From Diphasiastrum complanatum (taxonomy: Eukaryota; Streptophyta; Lycopodiopsida; Lycopodiales; Lycopodiaceae), in NCBI GenBank assembly GCA_029204225.1, contig CM055095.1, positions 16,384,442 to 16,448,441 on the forward strand: DNA of 64,000 nt, read 5' to 3'. The notes beneath the pieces are model-generated. The model did no database searches. It was not told where the DNA came from and worked only from the letters and a program-made list of their open reading frames with translations. The translations under genes were made by a program, and so were the position numbers. Shown in pieces: positions 59,500 to 64,000 of the stretch. Positions within the stretch are counted from its first letter, which is position 1; the number at the start of each line of letters is the position of its first letter.

Positions 59500-60366
59500 T
59501 TTTTAAAGGCTTCTAACACCTCTACTATCCAAATAGGAACAATAGTCAGTTTGTATACAGGTCTTGCTAAATCTGCAAAGAAGATAATAAAAATTCGATA
59601 GTAGTTCGCATGAATCATAAACACAAAAACTCCACAAATTGTTTGTTGGCGGTGGCAATTCCACAATAGCCTTGATTTTAGAATAATTTGTGGCAATGCC
59701 ATGTCTCGATATCACATGCCCAAGCACAACTCCATGAAAAACCCATATTTGGCATTTTTCTGGCTTCAGGAAAATTTGATACTTGCGACATCTTTTAAAT
59801 ACTTTCTTCAATCAATCCAGGTGGTCTATATCTATACTATGGACTCCCATGTCATCCAAGTAAATTTCAAGGAATTTCTGTAGATAATCTTTAAAAGCAA
59901 ATTGCATTACTCTTGGGAACGAACTTGGTGCATTACAGAGTCCAAACGACATTACTTTGTAAGCATAGGTGTCCCATTCTGTTGCAAAAGCTGTTTTGTT
60001 ACGATCTGCAGGTGCAATCTTGACCTGGTTGTAACCACTAAATCCATCCAAAAAACTATAAGCTTCCGCTCCAGCAAGGCGGTCCAAAATGTTTTCAGTA
60101 AAATGTAACGGAAAGTGATCCTTTCGCGTCACTTTGTTCAAGGCCTTGAGATTCACACAAATTCTCAATTTTCCATTCTTCTTAGAAACAATGAAAATTG
60201 GTGAAACCCATTCGATATGCTCGATTTCATAAATGAAATCGACATCAAGTAGTCTTTGAAGCTCTTTCATTATCAGATCCACAACATTAGAATTATAGCG
60301 ATAGAATTTTGTAACCTTTGGAACTGCATCAGGTATTAAAGGTATGGTGTGTTCAATAATTGACAT
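59500..60366 (-). pseudogene. Gypsy H reverse transcriptase and RNase H start
   Basis: The frame reads IEHTIPLIPDAVPKVTKFYR, DVDFIYEIEHIEWVSPIFIV, SKKNGKLRICVNLKALNKVT, RLAGAEAYSFLDGFSGYNQV, TAFATEWDTYAYKVMSFGLC, NAPSSFPRVMQFAF and the active site IYLDDMGVHS (usual F/V-Y-L-D-D). After a stop near 59812 it continues as KYQIFLKPEKCQIWVFHGVV, LGHVISRHGIATN. RNase H follows in the next phase with FHVHTDASKYAIGSVLMQPG and QFASRQLTN. At least three breaks are needed to join them. Confidence 0.9.
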
Positions 60367-60561
60367 CGGAATACCCTTCAGATCTTGATAAGGCTTTGCA
60401 AAGCAATCTTGATACTTAATAAGTAACGTTCGAAGTGCTTGATACTATTCAGGATTAAGTTGTGATCCAACTTGTAGAATCTTTTCTAGTTCTCCTGGTT
60501 TAGCAAGATTCATAGCCCCTGTCCTAGTTGGTCCATCATAAACATCTTTGAATTCTGGCAC

Positions 60562-62040
60562 CTATTCTTCAGGTTCACGATGTGCTTTGGGTAACATGAT
60601 AACCACATCATCCAGTGTATAACTTTTAAAATGTTCGGGCATATCATGTTGGACTACATCTACTTGTTCTTTGTCAAAAGTACTTGTCTTGGATCGTCGC
60701 TTAGCCTTCTTAGCAAGAATTGATTGTAAAGGTGATGACTTCTGAGAAGATAAACTCTTCTTCGAAGGTGAAGACTTCCTAGATGATGATGTCTTGCTAG
60801 AACTCTGACTTGTAGAATCATCCTTGACTTTTCCTTTGCTTTTATTCAGTAAGGGTGGCACATTCTTTGAATCAATCTTTTGAGGAGGATCTTCCCATTT
60901 CAGGACCGTATTATAATGTTGCTTGGCTTGTTTCTTCGTCGTTGACCCGGTGATCATGTCTTCCTCCAATATAACTACTTTTGCCGGTTTTATTGTTGAT
61001 TTATCAGGAATATTACGTACTCCAAATCTGGTCGGATCCATATGATTTAGAATCCGCTCATCAATAAGTTCTGCATTGTCATCATAAGTCAAGGCATGCC
61101 TCACAGGAATGAGTTTATCTTCAATCAGATCTGGTATAGGTTCCATTGATATCCAAGCTACATTCAACACATTCAATGGAAAAGTGATCGGTGTATCCAA
61201 GGTTCGATCCAATAATGAAATCTTGTTCAAATCTGACTGATTATCTTGTTGACACATATATCCTGCCGTACAGTCAATCGTTGCAAGAGCTTCATTCCAA
61301 TTGACAGTATCGGTTTGAGAATCATAATGAGCTTCCAAATTTTTCTCTGGTCGGTCACAAGTATGATCCGTTGTTGATGAATCATCATCCTCTTTTTGAA
61401 CCACTGGTTTGATAGTCCAAGTTGCAAGATCAACCTTGACTACACGTTCACTTTTTTCAAAAGTGATTTTTCTCGTACCCCAATTATGAATTACTTGTGC
61501 AACTCGTAACCATGGGTGTCCCAATAGGACGCTTCTGATAAGTCCATTACTACGAAAGTAATGACGAATTGCACTCCGACAATTCTGACAGGTATATCTT
61601 CAATCATTCCTCGCAGACAAACTGTCGTTTGATTAGCTAGCTTAATGGCAAGTCGCATGCTTTATCTTTGTAAGGCCCCATTTTGCACATAGCTTTGTAG
61701 AAATCAGGTTAACTCCTGAACTGCCATCTATCATAGCTGTTTCATTAGGAAATTGTCTATGCTGTATCGGCAAGGTGATATTTTTTTGGTCACTTTCACA
61801 AGCTGCTCAAACATGGAGTACTTCATTAGATTCTTCAAATCTAGCACAAAAAAGTGGCTCCTGATGAACTGCTGGTTCAGCTTGAGTTAATTTTGCGCTA
61901 ATACTTCTTGGCACCAACTTCAGGAACTCTCCCAATGAATTATTGATCTTACTAGACAAAGTATTCATGAGCAGTTCTATTTTTGGTGCTTCCGGTTCAG
62001 TCATCTTGAATGTGAAAGTACTATACTTTAGGACCATAAA
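60562..62040 (-). pseudogene. Gypsy H protease region and acidic linker
   Basis: The frame from 62040 reads FTFKMTEPEAPKIELLMNTL and LFCARFEESNEVLHV. Across stops, MIDGSSGVNLISTKLCAKWG follows, where D-G-S-S-G-V-N replaces the usual protease D-G-G-S/A-V-N. Then come RIVGVQFVITFVVMDLS and, from 61524, MGHPWLRVAQVIHNWGTRKI and a long linker with TYDDNAELIDERIL, MDPTRFGVRNIPD and a Ser/Lys-rich stretch. It ends at 60562. Expected roles are cleavage of the polyprotein and dimer formation. Confidence 0.75.
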
Positions 62041-62720
62041 TGGATCTACAAAAGATCCACAAGAGTGATTGGATGCTTGCTTAACAATCTATCAAAAAAC
62101 TAGACACAAAAAAGTTGATCTAGATTGGCAATTTGACAAACAACAAGCATTAACAATCAAAAGCATTGATAAACATTGAAATCCGAGCCCACACGTGTGT
62201 ACTACAGGCTGTAGTACGGCCTTCAACCTGAGAAACAAGTAGAAATGGATTTGGTTTCATTTGGATCACAAAAACTCAATGTACATAGTGAACTAGCTTG
62301 ATATTGCCAATGAGCTCCAAAAATTTTCTATCTTCTCACTATGGAGAGAGGGAATACATAGCAAATTCGACTTCCTTCTTGAAGTTAGGTGGATTTCCAG
62401 CATGTAATAAGGAAGTTAACTCACTCTCCTTGACCTAGAATGAAACCCTAGTCTATTTCCTAGAGTTATGCTTGGTAGGTAGCTAGTTGGTCAAATTTTC
62501 ACCTTAAACTTAGGTGTAGGTCCTATAAAGTAGGGATGACCACCAAATAGACATGACCAACTCTCTTGACTTGACCTAACCTACATTAGGATGGGTTTCC
62601 CATGTGGCATCATGGCCTCACATGTGTGGGACCCACTTGTGTACACAATTTACACTATTCTACATGGTTTTTGATCAAGCTAGATTTGCCAATTTTTGGC
62701 AATTCTTCACATTGAAAGGT
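62041..62720. other. Interval without a supported gene
   Basis: Between gypsy H and copia I. Contains a short inverted CTACAGGCTGTAG near 62203 and ACACGTGTG near 62193, but no coding motif. Confidence 0.5.
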
Positions 62721-63014
62721 TCTTCATGGTGATGCAACTGAGCATTCATATTTGTTCATGCCATAGTAATGCTTTATTGACAAGAACAGAGGTTTTCAAG
62801 ACTTGACTAGAATCAAAATAACAATGTACCAATCTATATAAGTATCCATGCCTCTTGCCGAGTGCAAGGATCTTATTATTCCTATCGATATTTCTACATT
62901 GATTAGACTCAAACTCCACTTTATGACCTAAATTGTAATTCTACTTACTGATAACAGATTTGTAGAGAGTTTAGAAACATACAAGACTTTTGACAGTAGT
63001 TTGAATTGATCATG

Positions 63015-63240
63015 CTAGAATCTCAATCTTACAGTAACTTCACCTTCGATAGTGTGAGTATTATTCTCACCAAGATAAACATACTTCTTTGTGTTGTAAG
63101 GCGTATAGGATTGGAAAATTTCACAATGATTGGTCATATGTTGAGTAGCTCCGGAATCCAAAAACCACGAATCATCCAAATTCGCGTATTTGTCTTTGAC
63201 CATAAAAGTGCCTTCATCCATTTCGACTTTAGGAAATGCT
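63015..63240 (-). pseudogene. Copia I protease
   Basis: The frame MVKDKYANLDDSWFLDSGAT followed by QHMTNHCEIFQSY carries the intact aspartic protease D-S-G-A-T-x-H-M motif. After a stop at 63015, VLYVSKLSTNLLSVSRI and, in another phase, GHKVEFESNQC and ALLWHEQ give the pre-integrase end. Same element as the gag knuckle at 63844-64000. Confidence 0.82.
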
Positions 63241-63843
63241 CATTAGAGGAACTCTAAATCCAGACCCTTTTTAAAGATACTTATTATATTTTTTCTCAAA
63301 TTTTGTTTACACATGAACCAATCAAAACACTCAAATTTGAATCTACGTAACATAGCTCATTAGAATTGAAAAAAAAAAAAGTTTTCTTAATAATGCTATA
63401 ATTCAGCGTCGGAGGCAGCCCACAAGCATGACATGTTATTCATAGTATAATATGCAATTATTATTAAAAATAGCATAACTTTTCTAACTGTAGCTCCGAT
63501 TGAGATGAAAATTATACCATTGGAAATTTTGACCGGCCATAACTTTTGAATGGTAAGTCAAAAGTAGGTCATGTAGGTAGCTTTGGAAAGCTCTCGTCAA
63601 GCACTTTCCAACAATATAATTTTTGCCTCAATCGAAACTATGGTTAGAAAGTTATACTATTTATCAATTAACTACAAACGGTAATGTACATAGAATGGTT
63701 AAGCATCGAAAATAGTGCGGGCAGAAATGAAAAAGAATTTGGGCAAAAAATGAATTTATTTTGGTAATTTACATTAATAAACTTTGTTAATCTACGTGGC
63801 ATTTTTTAAAGGGTCTTTTTTGGATTCAGAATTCCTCTAATGG
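63241..63843. mobile_element. Foldback/MITE-like element inserted in copia I
   Basis: The ends are inverted: CATTAGAGGAACTCTAAATC then CAGACCC at the left, and on the other strand CATTAGAGGAATTCTGAATC then CAAAAAAGACCC at the right, about 37 bases each. A further inverted pair of about 65 bases lies inside, with AGCATAACTTTTCTAACTGT near 63470 and, on the other strand, AGTATAACTTTCTAACCAT near 63655. No transposase is present, so it is non-autonomous. No clear target duplication was found. It interrupts the copia gag between knuckle and protease. Confidence 0.7.
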
Positions 63844-64000
63844 TAATTGTATTTGCTTGTTGATCAAGTTGCTTGGCTGCATTCTTTGCTTTGAGAATTT
63901 GACAATCTTGGATCTCATGGTTATTGCATTTGCAATACCTGTAAAACATCTTCTTCTTTGATGAATGTGGATTTGATGATTGTTCTTGACTTTGAGTCTG
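63844..64000 (-). pseudogene. Copia I gag zinc knuckle
   Basis: The frame reads SSKKKMFYRYCKCNNHEIQD then C and QILKAKNAAKQLD. It fits C-x2-C-x4-H-x4-C with the first Cys replaced by Tyr. It is interrupted within ITIRGILN by the foldback element. Gag starts outside the window. Confidence 0.7.

Larger units (their letters stand above)
59159..62040 (-). mobile_element. Ty3/gypsy element H, pol region (Tat/Athila-like)
   Basis: Protease, linker, reverse transcriptase, RNase H and the end of integrase follow in gypsy order on the minus strand. The order PR-RT-RH-IN and the motifs DGSSGVN and WAFKTAYKN point to the Tat/Athila branch as I recall it. The integrase core and RNase H end are deleted near 59345. 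No LTRs were identified. Confidence 0.85.
62721..64000 (-). mobile_element. Copia element I, gag to pre-integrase, open at the window edge
   Basis: On the minus strand the element enters at 64000 with a gag zinc knuckle, is broken by the foldback element at 63241-63843, and continues with protease and pre-integrase segments until about 62721. The rest lies outside the window or is missing. Confidence 0.75.

Overview
The window looks like intergenic nuclear DNA from a land plant with a repeat-rich genome. The evidence is the AT-rich sequence, GT-AG introns, long GA/CT, TA and TG microsatellites, a short patch of plant-type telomere-like CCCTAAA units, and many fragments of Ty1/copia, Ty3/gypsy and CACTA (TNP2, DUF4216/DUF4218-type) elements. 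The species cannot be named from the sequence. No bacterial, phage or CRISPR feature was seen.

Only one apparently intact host-type gene stands out. It is a two-exon gene on the minus strand (7926-8921) predicting 162 residues, and it resembles a small UPF0643-like protein. Almost everything else is broken mobile-element sequence. In order: gypsy gag and an LTR (2.3-3.7 kb); a long non-coding repeat (4.4-7.8 kb); the UPF0643-like gene; a + strand copia (10.6-13.5 kb); En/Spm-like transposase exons with a duplicated tail (14.1-16.7 kb); satellite-like arrays (16.8-18.4 kb); a copia integrase piece (20.7-21.4 kb); a CACTA TNP2 N-terminal half with a SET-domain reading frame just upstream on the same strand (21.4-24.7 kb); a LINE scrap, telomere-like units and direct repeats (25.7-27.5 kb); a minus-strand copia (28.0-34.6 kb) split by a 3.3 kb insertion carrying spliced genes of unknown function and a Ulp1-like fragment; a tRNA-derived SINE (36.1 kb); a copia LTR and gag start (38.6-39.3 kb); a copia with a tandemly duplicated reverse transcriptase (39.3-41.9 kb); an inverted copy of the 4.9-7.8 kb repeat (41.9-44.9 kb); a copia LTR plus gag (44.9-46.6 kb); another copia and a gypsy reverse transcriptase (49.5-52.0 kb); a G-box array ahead of a TATA box (53.1-53.9 kb); the C-terminal half of the CACTA transposase (54.1-56.1 kb); a degenerate unknown reading frame and a gypsy (57.0-62.0 kb); and a copia gag-protease split by a foldback element (62.7-64.0 kb).

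The layout is that of nested insertions rather than a pathway. Most element boundaries coincide with breaks in a neighbouring element, so relative insertion order can be read in several places. The most interesting items are the SET-CACTA adjacency, the gene-bearing insertion inside the copia at 28.4-31.7 kb, the 3 kb inverted repeat with arms 34 kb apart, the SINE with a perfect 16-bp target duplication, the foldback element, and the G-box array. All family names come from recalled motifs and were not checked by any search.
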